Assembly: GCF_000225505.1 (NCBI RefSeq)
Contig: NZ_BACI01000109.1
Coordinates: forward strand, 1-35,056
DNA length: 35,056 nt
Source: Gordonia alkanivorans NBRC 16433
Lineage (GTDB): Bacteria; Actinomycetota; Actinomycetes; Mycobacteriales; Mycobacteriaceae
Reading direction: 5' to 3'
Under the pieces are notes generated by a model, which saw only the letters and a program-made list of their open reading frames with translations, was not told the origin of the DNA and ran no database searches. Of the stretch, positions 28,166-35,056 are shown piece after piece; position 1 is the stretch's first letter; every line of letters begins with the position of its first letter. The position numbers and the translations under genes were made by a program.

Positions 28166-29110
28166 TCAGGCGTCCATGTAGTCCCAGAACTGAAGCCACG
28201 TGACATTGGCGAAGAGGGCGAGACAGGCGCTGTAGATCGCCAGGATCGCGATTGCGCCTGCGAGATTGCTGCGCCAACCGTCGCCGTCGACCGGATCGAG
28301 CCAGCGGCGGAACGGTTTGGCTGCCCACGGCATGAGCCACCACTGCATCAACCCGACGCTCACGACCTGACTGAGCCACAATGCGAGCCACGGCTCCGCC
28401 CCGGCGTCGTCGAGGACCGGTCCGAGGAAACGGGACAGGATCATCACCGTCGGGTACAGAACAAGCAGCACCATCATCGCCGACTTCCAGTTCGGCGTCT
28501 GACGGATGCGGCCGTGGTCGGTGCGCACCGTGGTGCCGAAGGCGGTGGTGGCCGACATCGTCTCGAAGTCGTGGGTCAGGCTCGACCGCAACACGTCGAG
28601 TGCATCGCCGCGTTCCCGCGACGATACCCAGGCCGACAGTTGCCGGTCGGTGCGGAACCTCAGCACGGACAACGCGGTGTTCGTCTCGTCGTCGACGAAG
28701 AGCGCAGTCCCCTCATAGCCGCTGAAACCGCTTGCCGCACCGGTCAGCTCGCGCTGGGCGGCGAGGAACTCGGCGGATCTGCCGGGCACGATCTCGTGTC
28801 GGAAAGCGCCGACGCCCGGTGGAGGAGCCTCCCCGTCGACGAGTTCGAGCGCCGGCGCCGACGGCAGCCAACCGAGATCGCGTCCCTCGCGCAGGATTTC
28901 CGCGCGCCGGGCGCTGTCGACCCACCGGTCACATGCCATCTCGTCGACGAAGGTCGCCGCCACCGCCGGTTCGAAATCGCCATCGGTCACCGTCGAGATG
29001 TCGGTGCCGAGGCAGCCCTCGGTGTCGGCCGCCGACGCGGCGAGCAATGCCGCCCAGTCGGCGAATCCCGCCTGCGAAGCGGGATGAAAGACGGACAGGG
29101 TGACAACCAT
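28166..29110 (-). CDS. ABM-domain protein with three C-terminal membrane helices
   Basis: The 314-residue protein has two N-terminal antibiotic-biosynthesis-monooxygenase-like (ABM) ferredoxin folds. The first begins MVVTLSVFHPAS, and the second has EIVPGRSAEFLAAQRELTGA and ending ALSVLRFRT. Three transmembrane segments follow (around WKSAMMVLLVLYPTVMI, WLSQVVSVGLMQWW and GAIAILAIYSACLALFA). Such ABM-membrane proteins are widespread but have no established function. The start lies 8 bases after the guanine deaminase stop, so it is probably translated from the same mRNA, although no clear RBS is seen. Confidence 0.8.
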   Translation of the reverse strand: MVVTLSVFHPASQAGFADWAALLAASAADTEGCLGTDISTVTDGDFEPAVAATFVDEMACDRWVDSARRAEILREGRDLGWLPSAPALELVDGEAPPPGVGAFRHEIVPGRSAEFLAAQRELTGAASGFSGYEGTALFVDDETNTALSVLRFRTDRQLSAWVSSRERGDALDVLRSSLTHDFETMSATTAFGTTVRTDHGRIRQTPNWKSAMMVLLVLYPTVMILSRFLGPVLDDAGAEPWLALWLSQVVSVGLMQWWLMPWAAKPFRRWLDPVDGDGWRSNLAGAIAILAIYSACLALFANVTWLQFWDYMDA

Positions 29111-29118
29111 CGCGCCGG

Positions 29119-30516
29119 CTACACCACCACTCGTCGGCCCTGGACGTAGACCTCGGCGACCGAGGATTCGCGAATACCCATCAGCAGCCCGAAGAGGGTC
29201 TGATCGCGGGCGAGCATGGGATCGTCGGAGCGGACCGCATTCTCCAGCGTGGCTTTCAGGCCGTCGGCCGGCTCGATGACGAGGAAGTCCGCCTCCTTGC
29301 CCTCGTCGAAGTTGCCGAAGCGACTCTCCATGTCGAGTGCGCGCGCTCCGCCGAGTGTTCCGATGAACAGCATTTCCGCCGGATGCATCGACACCCCCGC
29401 CTCGCCGGGTTCGGTGATGTGTTGCTTGAAGGCGTCGCCGAGTACGCGGGGGATGAGCCACTCGTCACCGCCCCCGAAATCGGTTCCCGCGGAGATGTTC
29501 ACCCCGGACGCGACCGTGCGTTTCCACGGCATCGTCCCGGAACCGAGGAACAGCTGCGACACCGGGCAATGCGAGATCGACGTCCCGGTCTCGGCCATGC
29601 GCGCCAGTTCGGAGTCCTGGCAGTGCACGGAGTGCGCGAGGATGGTGCGCGGACCGAGCAGGCTCTTGCCGCCGACCTGTGATCCCGGCAGGAACTTCCC
29701 GTCGTAGGTGTCGAGATACGAGTCGACCTGATAGACGTTCTTGGTCGTGTCGATCTCGCCGGTTCCGGGCCGGCCGTTCTCGTTGAGATGGGTGTGCACG
29801 TAGACGCCCCGGTCGCGGTACTCGTCGTAGAGCTCGCCGAGGTTCTGCAGTGTCTGGGTGGTCACCGACAACGAGAACCTCGGGACGATCGCCACATGCA
29901 GGAGCGCGGTCCGGTAGTCGCCGGTGTCGGCGGCGTGCCACTTCTCGATCTCGTCCCTCGTCAGGCGGATCGCGTCGTCTTCAGAGGTGAGTAGCGGTTT
30001 CGCGGTGTCACCGCCGACCGTCTGGATTCCGCGCCCGGAGACGAGGCGCAGACCCGTCCTTCGGGTCTCCTCGAACAGCGCGTCCTGGGCGTGGGGAAAC
30101 GCCGAACCGAATGCCATCATCGCGGTGGTGCCGGCCGCGACCCGTCGCTTGGTGAACTCGACGGCTGCGGCCTGCGCGAACTCGGGGTCGGCGAACCTCG
30201 ACTCGGACGGGAAGATGCAGAGGTTCAGCCATTCCAGGAGTTGCCCGCCACCGTAGGAGTCGCCCGCGTACGTCTGCGGGAAGTGGATGTGGGTGTCGAC
30301 GAAACCGGGGATCAGGTAACCGCCGGAATGCTCGTGCCGTCGAGCGGAGGCGAACTCCGCTGGTAGCCCGGACTTCTCACCGCAGTACTTGATCATGCCG
30401 TCGGCCCCGATCGCCAGGGCGCCGTCGGGGATCTCCACGAGCGCGTCGGACGCTTCGGTGATCAAGGGGCTGCCGGCCAGATGGAAGATGTGACCGTGGT
30501 GGACATGATCGGTCAT
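29119..30516 (-). CDS. guaD: Guanine deaminase (amidohydrolase family)
   Basis: Guanine deaminase hydrolyses guanine to xanthine and ammonia in purine catabolism. The 465-residue protein has the metal motif PGFVDTHIHFPQ with His76 and His78. It is followed by HTHLNEN, AHSVHCQDSELARMAETGTS, HCPVSQLFLGSG and the metal-binding Asp of SAGTDFGGG, in the order of zinc amidohydrolases. The PQ after HIHF and the overall length favour guanine deaminase over other purine or chlorohydrolase members, though a related substrate is possible. GGAGGAG (on the - strand, 30523-30529) precedes the ATG. It is followed after 8 bases by the ABM gene. Confidence 0.88.
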   Translation of the reverse strand: MTDHVHHGHIFHLAGSPLITEASDALVEIPDGALAIGADGMIKYCGEKSGLPAEFASARRHEHSGGYLIPGFVDTHIHFPQTYAGDSYGGGQLLEWLNLCIFPSESRFADPEFAQAAAVEFTKRRVAAGTTAMMAFGSAFPHAQDALFEETRRTGLRLVSGRGIQTVGGDTAKPLLTSEDDAIRLTRDEIEKWHAADTGDYRTALLHVAIVPRFSLSVTTQTLQNLGELYDEYRDRGVYVHTHLNENGRPGTGEIDTTKNVYQVDSYLDTYDGKFLPGSQVGGKSLLGPRTILAHSVHCQDSELARMAETGTSISHCPVSQLFLGSGTMPWKRTVASGVNISAGTDFGGGDEWLIPRVLGDAFKQHITEPGEAGVSMHPAEMLFIGTLGGARALDMESRFGNFDEGKEADFLVIEPADGLKATLENAVRSDDPMLARDQTLFGLLMGIRESSVAEVYVQGRRVVV

Positions 30517-30774
30517 CGAAAGCTCCTCCGCTCACGAGCTGACATCACGTAATCGGGCATCACCGCACAAGAATTTCACGCTCGTCACGGTGGTGCAGAA
30601 CGATATGGTCGTGGCGCGGTGGACGTCGTCGTCGTCACAGGCTCGCAGCCAGTATGAACAGGCCGACCCGAGCGGCAGGGGCGAGATCGCGAACCGCTAC
30701 CGATTCGTGTCCGTCGGGCCCTCCCACCCGACGCGCCGCGGCGTCGCGCGAAAGTCGTTCGTGTGGCTCACCGT
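30517..30774. other. Intergenic region between guaD and the DUF2461 gene
   Basis: These 258 bases separate the guaD start from the 3' end of the CHAP-DUF2461 operon, both on the - strand. They must hold the guaD promoter, but no confident -35/-10 pair was found. A 98-codon open frame on the + strand (30590-30886) lacks a ribosome-binding site, runs into the DUF2461 gene antisense and does not look like protein. Confidence 0.5.
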
Positions 30775-31407
30775 TCAGGTGGCGGCGTGGCGGACGATCC
30801 AGTCGACGAGCGTGTTGGTCTCACGCCAGTCCTTGCGGACGCGGTCGACGAGTGTCGGAGTGTGGATGACCTCGTCGAAGCCGTAGTCGCGGCCGGCGAA
30901 GAGCGACTTGTGGCGCAGGAGTTCGATGCGCGGGTGATCGGCGTCGTAGCCGCGGGGAGCGGTCTTCAGGCGGTCGCCGCCGATCTCCCATCCGGCCTTG
31001 GCGAGTTTGCGGACGATGCGCTCGAGTTCGGGTCCGTGCCGGTCGTGGTCGATGGCCTTGCGCAGCTCGGCGAGCCGTGCCGGCCCGGCCTCGTAGAAAC
31101 CGGCACCGACCCGGACGCCGGGTGCGCCGATCTGGATGTAGTACCCGGTGGCCGGTGCCACCGCAACGAATGCACCCTGGTGCGTCTTGTACGGCGACTT
31201 GTCCTTGGAGAAGCGCACGTCGCGGTACGGGCGGAACAGTTTGGCGGCGCCGAACTCGTCGGCGAGTTCTTCGGTGAGCGCCGTCATCGGTTCCGCGACC
31301 GCCGTCCGATAGGTCTCTTTGTGCTGCTCCCAGAAGAACTTCGAGTTGTCGATCTCGAGGTCGTCGTAGAAGTCGAGAGCGGCTTCGGGGAATCCGTCGA
31401 AGCTCAT
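30775..31407 (-). CDS. DUF2461 family protein
   Basis: The 210-residue protein matches the DUF2461 (TIGR02453) family: FPEAALDFYDDLEIDNSKFF at the start, then RPYRDVRFSKDKSPYKTHQG in the centre and YYIQIGAPGVRVGAGFY later. The family is widespread and its function unknown; no catalytic role is established. It is the last gene of a three-gene - strand operon and overlaps the previous gene by 4 bases (ATGA), indicating translational coupling. Confidence 0.92.
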   Translation of the reverse strand: MSFDGFPEAALDFYDDLEIDNSKFFWEQHKETYRTAVAEPMTALTEELADEFGAAKLFRPYRDVRFSKDKSPYKTHQGAFVAVAPATGYYIQIGAPGVRVGAGFYEAGPARLAELRKAIDHDRHGPELERIVRKLAKAGWEIGGDRLKTAPRGYDADHPRIELLRHKSLFAGRDYGFDEVIHTPTLVDRVRKDWRETNTLVDWIVRHAAT

Positions 31408-32516
31408 GGCGTTCCTGTCGTCGCTGCGCCGGGCACGGTTCGGTGGCGCTGGGGCCGTTCGTCGATGTGCTCGGAGTATCCGCGCGTGGTGAACTCCTCA
31501 CCGTCGATGCGCACCCGGGCCTCGTAGCCGGAGATGTGGCCCCGTCCGATCGCGAATCGTTGCGGGCAGTCGTAGGTTCCGACGACCGAGACTCCGTCGC
31601 AACCGAACTCGAAGACACGGGGGAGAAATCGCTCGCTTCCATGCGTGTCCACGGCGGGGGTGTCATCCGTTTCGAGGATGCGGTGGTATCCCTCGTGCAC
31701 CTTGTGATCGGCTGTGCCGTCGAGTGATCGGCGGATGACGTTGGTCTCGACGATGCTGCCGGCGACCCCCAGTTGGGTGAACAGGATCTGGCGCTCACCT
31801 GGCAGATCGACTACGTGATAGCTGAACCACTCCAGCGGGATCTGTCGGTGCGTGGCCCGGCGGAGCGCCACGTAGGGACTGATGGATCGCGCGTACTCGA
31901 GGTTCCCCACGCCCGAGATCTCCGTCGTCACACCGCGGTGCGTCACCTCGCCCCGGTAGCGGCCCACGTGTCCGATGTGGTGCCAGACAGGTGATTTGAC
32001 GAACCAGGTGGGATTGGGTCGGCATGTCATCGTCAGCGTTGCGTCCAGGTCGCCGGCATGGATCCGGATGTCGAACTCCGGATGCGTTCCGGTGATCGAG
32101 GCCAGAGAGCCGAACTCCGCGCGGTCCGGGGCGAACCGCCCCTCGCGTCGGATGGAGAGCACCTCCCGTGTGTAGGCGCTGTCCGCCCCGCTCGACGCAG
32201 AGGCGACGATGATGTCCTGCGGGTCGTCGGAGGTGGCCTCCTCGGGGAAGTCGAAGGCGCGGAGACCGGTCATACCGGCCATCACCATGAGGCTCAGATA
32301 GCGATGCGGGTCGGGCAGCGACGGCAACATGAGGCCGTAGTGGCTCCACCCGAAGCGGCCGGACAACTCGGTGTGCGGGAGGAGGTCGAGGGACGCGTCG
32401 AAGGGCTTCTGCGACGCGCGGTGTGCGGCGTCGGTGAAGTGCCGGGCCACGGCAAGGGCGGGGCGTAGGGCCACCGGCGGCCGTGAGCGGTAGACGTGCC
32501 GAGCGTCGTCGGTCAT
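31404..32516 (-). CDS. Uncharacterised 370-residue protein, possibly lipocalin/AttH-like
   Basis: I do not recognise a named family with certainty. The protein has no signal peptide or membrane helix. Motif-like stretches are GWSHYGLMLPSLPDPHRYLS near residue 55, FVKSPVWHHIGHVGRYRG, GVGNLEYARSISPY, EWFSYHVVDLPGERQILFTQ and GRGHISGYEARVRIDG. The many aromatic and alternating polar residues suggest a beta-rich fold such as the AttH/hydroxyneurosporene-synthase lipocalin group; this is inference. It overlaps the CHAP gene upstream and the DUF2461 gene downstream by 4 bases each, so all three are co-translated. Confidence 0.85.
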   Translation of the reverse strand: MTDDARHVYRSRPPVALRPALAVARHFTDAAHRASQKPFDASLDLLPHTELSGRFGWSHYGLMLPSLPDPHRYLSLMVMAGMTGLRAFDFPEEATSDDPQDIIVASASSGADSAYTREVLSIRREGRFAPDRAEFGSLASITGTHPEFDIRIHAGDLDATLTMTCRPNPTWFVKSPVWHHIGHVGRYRGEVTHRGVTTEISGVGNLEYARSISPYVALRRATHRQIPLEWFSYHVVDLPGERQILFTQLGVAGSIVETNVIRRSLDGTADHKVHEGYHRILETDDTPAVDTHGSERFLPRVFEFGCDGVSVVGTYDCPQRFAIGRGHISGYEARVRIDGEEFTTRGYSEHIDERPQRHRTVPGAATTGTP

Positions 32517-33169
32517 CGCCCGGTGCCCCGCTCGAGGTCGACGCGTCCGAACCCGACGACGCCGCCGTCGGACCCCCAGTGCAGTTCGTGTACCCGAATC
32601 TTCCGCATTTCGTTGCCCCCGACCGTCGTGGCCTCGTCGCCGTCGACCCAGACCACGATATTGGTGTGCTGGCCCAGCGCCGACGACCGGTCGTAGAGCA
32701 CGACGTCGCCGACGCGGGGCGTGTAGTCGCCGACCGGCTCGAAACGACCGGAGTCCTCGAAGTACTCCTGCAGGGTGAACACCCCTGGTATCCGCCAGTG
32801 CCCCGAGTGGGGGTTGGCGAACGGTGTTCCGGCCTCTCGCATGATCCAGCTGACGAAGTTCGCGCACCACGGCTCGTCGACGCCTTCGGAGTAGAAGGTG
32901 CCCGGACGCTGCGCGGCGTGCTCGGCGCGGAGCAACTCGACGATCCGGTTCTGCGTCGGCGTCAGTTGTCCGGCGTCGACCTGGGGAAACTCCGCCGTGT
33001 CCCACGGCAGCCACCGCTCGGGGACGGTGCGCCAGGCGATCACGCCGACGCCCAGAACGAGGACCAGGACAACCGCTGCGGCGACGACGAACGGCCGGCG
33101 TCGTCGACGGGGCGGACGTTCTTCGAGGTCCCCGTATTTCACGAGGTCGCTGGCCGAGTCGGGTCTCAT
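32513..33169 (-). CDS. Membrane-anchored CHAP-domain cysteine amidase/peptidase
   Basis: The 218-residue protein has a basic cytoplasmic stretch (RPPRRRRRP), one transmembrane helix at ~27-46 and an extracytoplasmic CHAP domain. The predicted catalytic Cys102 lies in EPWCANFVSW and His168 in GQHTNIVVW, with PRVGDVVLYD between. CHAP enzymes cleave peptidoglycan peptide or amide bonds or act on related amides, so a cell-wall role at the outer face of the membrane is likely. ATG 33169 is chosen because TACACT sits 7 bases upstream and no upstream candidate has better signals. It is the first gene of the operon and divergent from the phospholipase D-like gene. Confidence 0.86.
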   Translation of the reverse strand: MRPDSASDLVKYGDLEERPPRRRRRPFVVAAAVVLVLVLGVGVIAWRTVPERWLPWDTAEFPQVDAGQLTPTQNRIVELLRAEHAAQRPGTFYSEGVDEPWCANFVSWIMREAGTPFANPHSGHWRIPGVFTLQEYFEDSGRFEPVGDYTPRVGDVVLYDRSSALGQHTNIVVWVDGDEATTVGGNEMRKIRVHELHWGSDGGVVGFGRVDLERGTGR

Positions 33170-33182
33170 CTCGACGAGTGTA
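33167..33182 (-). promoter_or_regulatory. Candidate leaderless promoter -10 of the CHAP operon
   Basis: On the - strand TACACT (33177-33182) lies 7 bases before the ATG at 33169, matching the leaderless pattern at tesB and ychJ. Only TCGAG precedes the ATG, which is a poor ribosome-binding site. Confidence 0.5.
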
Positions 33183-33292
33183 AGGACCCCCCCACATGGT
33201 GCGGTGCCGCGCCGAGCGTCGGCTGTTGGCAGAATGGCGGACTGGCGGGGGCTGCGAACCACGACCGTGAGAAGAACGGGGCGGAAGACGAC

Positions 33293-34795
33293 ATGACGGA
33301 CGAACCGGGGCACGAGCCGATCCTGCGTGCCGGGGACACCTGTCGGGAGATCGCCACCGCCGACCGCGTCGCCTGCATCGTCGATGCGGCGGACTACTTC
33401 CTGCACGCCAAGTCGGCGCTGCTACAGGCTCGACGCAGAGTCATCCTGATCGGCTGGGATGTCGACACCCGCATCAGCCTGGACCCACGGTCACCGGAGG
33501 GAGAGGTCCCAGACCGTCTCGGCGAGTTCCTCAAATGGCTCGGCGCCAACCGGCCGGGCCTCGAGATCTACGTGCTGCGCTGGAGCACGGGTGCCTTCAC
33601 CGGGCTGCTGCGCGGTGTGGCGCCGCCATTCGTCCAGGACCTGCTGACCGGGCGTCGACTGCATTTCCGGATCGATGCCGCCCATCCGGTGTCGGCCGCA
33701 CATCACCAGAAGATCGCCGTCATCGACGACCAGTTCGCGTTCTGCGGTGGCATCGACATGACAGTCGACCGCTGGGATACTTCGGAACATCTCTCGCACA
33801 ACGACTTCCGTCGCGACCCTGACGGCGAACCGCATGGTCCGTGGCATGACGTGACGGTTGCGCTCGACGGGGAGGCGGCACGTGCCGTCGCGGGTGTCGC
33901 CGTCGACCGTTGGGAAGCGGCGACCGGTGAACGTCTGGCGCCACTCGTCGACACCGACGGTCCCGACATCTGGCCCGAGGATCTCGGGGTCACGTTCACC
34001 GACTGCGAGGTCGGGGTCGCCCGCACCATCCCGCACTACAACGATCGTGACGAGGTCGACGAGATCCGCCGGCTCTACAAGGCGGCCTTCGCGGCTGCGC
34101 GGCGCACGATCTACATCGAGAGCCAGTACCTGGCGGCCCGCGAGATCGCAGACGCACTGGCCGAACGACTCGCCGAACCCGACGGCCCGGAGATCGTCGT
34201 GGTCCTTCCACGGCACGCCGACAGCCCGGTCGAACGGCTGGCCATGGACGGCGCACGGCACAAACTGCTCCGGATGCTGTGGCGTGCCGACGTCCACGAC
34301 CGGTTCCGCGCCTACTACCCGGTGACCTCGGAAGGCGACGAGATCTACGTGCACGCCAAGGTGCTCGTCATCGACGACATCCTGCTGCGCGTCGGTTCGT
34401 CCAATCTCAACAATCGATCGCTGGGTTTCGACAGTGAATGCGACGTGGCGATCGAGGCCCGCCGCGACCACCCCGACGATGCGCGCATCCGCGACAACAT
34501 CACGTCGATGCGGACCCGGCTGCTGTCGGAACACCTCGGCGTCGATGCCGAGGTCTTCGACGACGCTGTGCGAGAGAAGGATTCGCTGGTCGGCGCGATC
34601 GAGGCGCTGGCCACCCCGGGCCGCACACTCGAACTTTTCGACCGTGAGGTCATCGATGACGAGGCCTCGATCATCGCCGAGAACGAGCTCGTCGACCCGG
34701 AGGACGCGAGCACCCCGCTGGTCGAACGGGTCTACCGCAGTGTGCTCCGGCGGGGAGCCGGAAAACGTCTGACGCGCTTGACTTCCACGCGCTGA
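33293..34795 (+). CDS. Phospholipase D-like protein with two HKD motifs
   Basis: The 500-residue protein carries two complete HxKx4D motifs: His138/Lys140/Asp145 in HHQKIAVIDD and His354/Lys356/Asp361 in HAKVLVIDD, each followed by a GSSN/GGID-type segment. This is the layout of phospholipase D and cardiolipin synthases. It lacks an obvious signal peptide or membrane helix, which favours a cytosolic or peripheral phospholipid or phosphodiester enzyme; the true substrate is open. Start ATG 33293 has only a weak purine stretch upstream. Tandem repeats follow the stop codon. Confidence 0.88.
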   Translation: MTDEPGHEPILRAGDTCREIATADRVACIVDAADYFLHAKSALLQARRRVILIGWDVDTRISLDPRSPEGEVPDRLGEFLKWLGANRPGLEIYVLRWSTGAFTGLLRGVAPPFVQDLLTGRRLHFRIDAAHPVSAAHHQKIAVIDDQFAFCGGIDMTVDRWDTSEHLSHNDFRRDPDGEPHGPWHDVTVALDGEAARAVAGVAVDRWEAATGERLAPLVDTDGPDIWPEDLGVTFTDCEVGVARTIPHYNDRDEVDEIRRLYKAAFAAARRTIYIESQYLAAREIADALAERLAEPDGPEIVVVLPRHADSPVERLAMDGARHKLLRMLWRADVHDRFRAYYPVTSEGDEIYVHAKVLVIDDILLRVGSSNLNNRSLGFDSECDVAIEARRDHPDDARIRDNITSMRTRLLSEHLGVDAEVFDDAVREKDSLVGAIEALATPGRTLELFDREVIDDEASIIAENELVDPEDASTPLVERVYRSVLRRGAGKRLTRLTSTR

Positions 34796-34831
34796 AATCC
34801 GTCCCTGCGACGAGACGCCGACGCTGCCGAC

Positions 34832-35056
34832 GTGCGAGGAGCGCCAGCGGCCAGGCACCACCGCTCCCTGAGGTGCGAGGAGCGCCAGCGGCCGGTCACC
34901 ACCGCTCCCTGAGGTGTGAGGAGCGCCAGCGACCGGTCACCACCGCTCCCTGAGGTGTGAGGAGCGCCAGCGGCCGGTCACCACCGCTCCCTGAGGTGTG
35001 AGGAGCGCCAGCGGCCAGGCGCCACCGCTCCCTGAGGCGTGAGGAGCGCCAGCGAC
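34832..35056 (+). repeat. Tandem repeat array, 41 bp, five full copies and one cut by the window end
   Basis: Units start at 34832, 34873, 34914, 34955, 34996 and 35037, a constant 41-base period. Each holds GGAGCG and its reverse complement CGCTCC as arms of a hairpin, with GCCAGCGGCC-like sequence between. Copies differ by a few substitutions (GTGCGAGG, GTGTGAGG, GCGTGAGG). The array starts 36 bases after the phospholipase D-like stop. There are no unique spacers, so it is not CRISPR. Its right end is outside the window. Confidence 0.92.

Noticed and set aside
30590..30886. 98-codon + strand open frame between guaD and DUF2461
   Set aside because: No ribosome-binding site, basic/Ser-rich composition unlike a folded protein, and it overlaps the DUF2461 gene antisense.
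34832..35056. CRISPR array
   Set aside because: The 41-bp units are directly adjacent and vary only by point changes, with no unique spacers and no cas genes.

Overview
The window is high-GC actinobacterial chromosome. The gene order trpB-trpA-lgt, then pyk-tesB, the long acidic tail on Lgt, the Rv1819c-like ABC transporter and the many leaderless-looking starts all point to Mycobacteriales. The closest fit is a Gordonia- or Rhodococcus-like genome, judged from family knowledge and not from a search. No integrase, transposase, phage gene, tRNA, rRNA or CRISPR array is visible. Almost everything reads as ordinary chromosome, with catabolic modules set into a conserved core.

Region 1 (1-12666) is core metabolism on the + strand: the end of the tryptophan operon (trpB partial, trpA), prolipoprotein diacylglyceryl transferase (lgt), both subunits of NADPH glutamate synthase (gltB, gltD), pyruvate kinase (pyk) and acyl-CoA thioesterase II (tesB). 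A four-copy 27-bp palindromic tandem repeat begins inside the pyk stop region. Region 2 (12677-18057, +) holds a small membrane protein, a BacA/Rv1819c-type ABC transporter, and a long-chain fatty acyl-CoA synthetase followed by two small proteins (DUF6325-like and SHOCT). Region 3 (18079-20285, -) is eutB-eutC, ethanolamine ammonia-lyase, without a reactivase, permease or microcompartment genes.

Region 4 (20286-26454) is the most interesting part. A strong promoter with an overlapping inverted repeat drives five + strand genes. Their products resemble BadI (ring-opening hydrolase), BadH (2-hydroxycyclohexanecarboxyl-CoA dehydrogenase), an AliA-like acid-CoA ligase, an acyl-CoA dehydrogenase and a TetR repressor. 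Together they look like an aerobic pathway for cyclohexanecarboxylate or a related alicyclic (naphthenic) acid. The BadI-like protein lacks the tyrosine conserved in BadI and MenB, and no BadK-like hydratase is present, so the real substrate or chemistry may differ. A second tetR gene overlaps the first tail to tail. It is divergent from an unusual alpha/beta hydrolase, across an operator made of three evenly spaced ATTCTAGA boxes.

Region 5 (26531-35056) contains the alpha/beta hydrolase, dodecin, a YchJ-like zinc-binding protein, a membrane-anchored ABM-domain protein paired with a guanine deaminase, a three-gene - strand operon (CHAP amidase-like, unknown, DUF2461) joined by 4-bp overlaps, and a two-HKD phospholipase D-like protein. 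A 41-bp tandem repeat array follows it and runs off the window end. Several genes release or assimilate ammonia (eutBC, guanine deaminase, gltBD), but nothing in the sequence shows common control.
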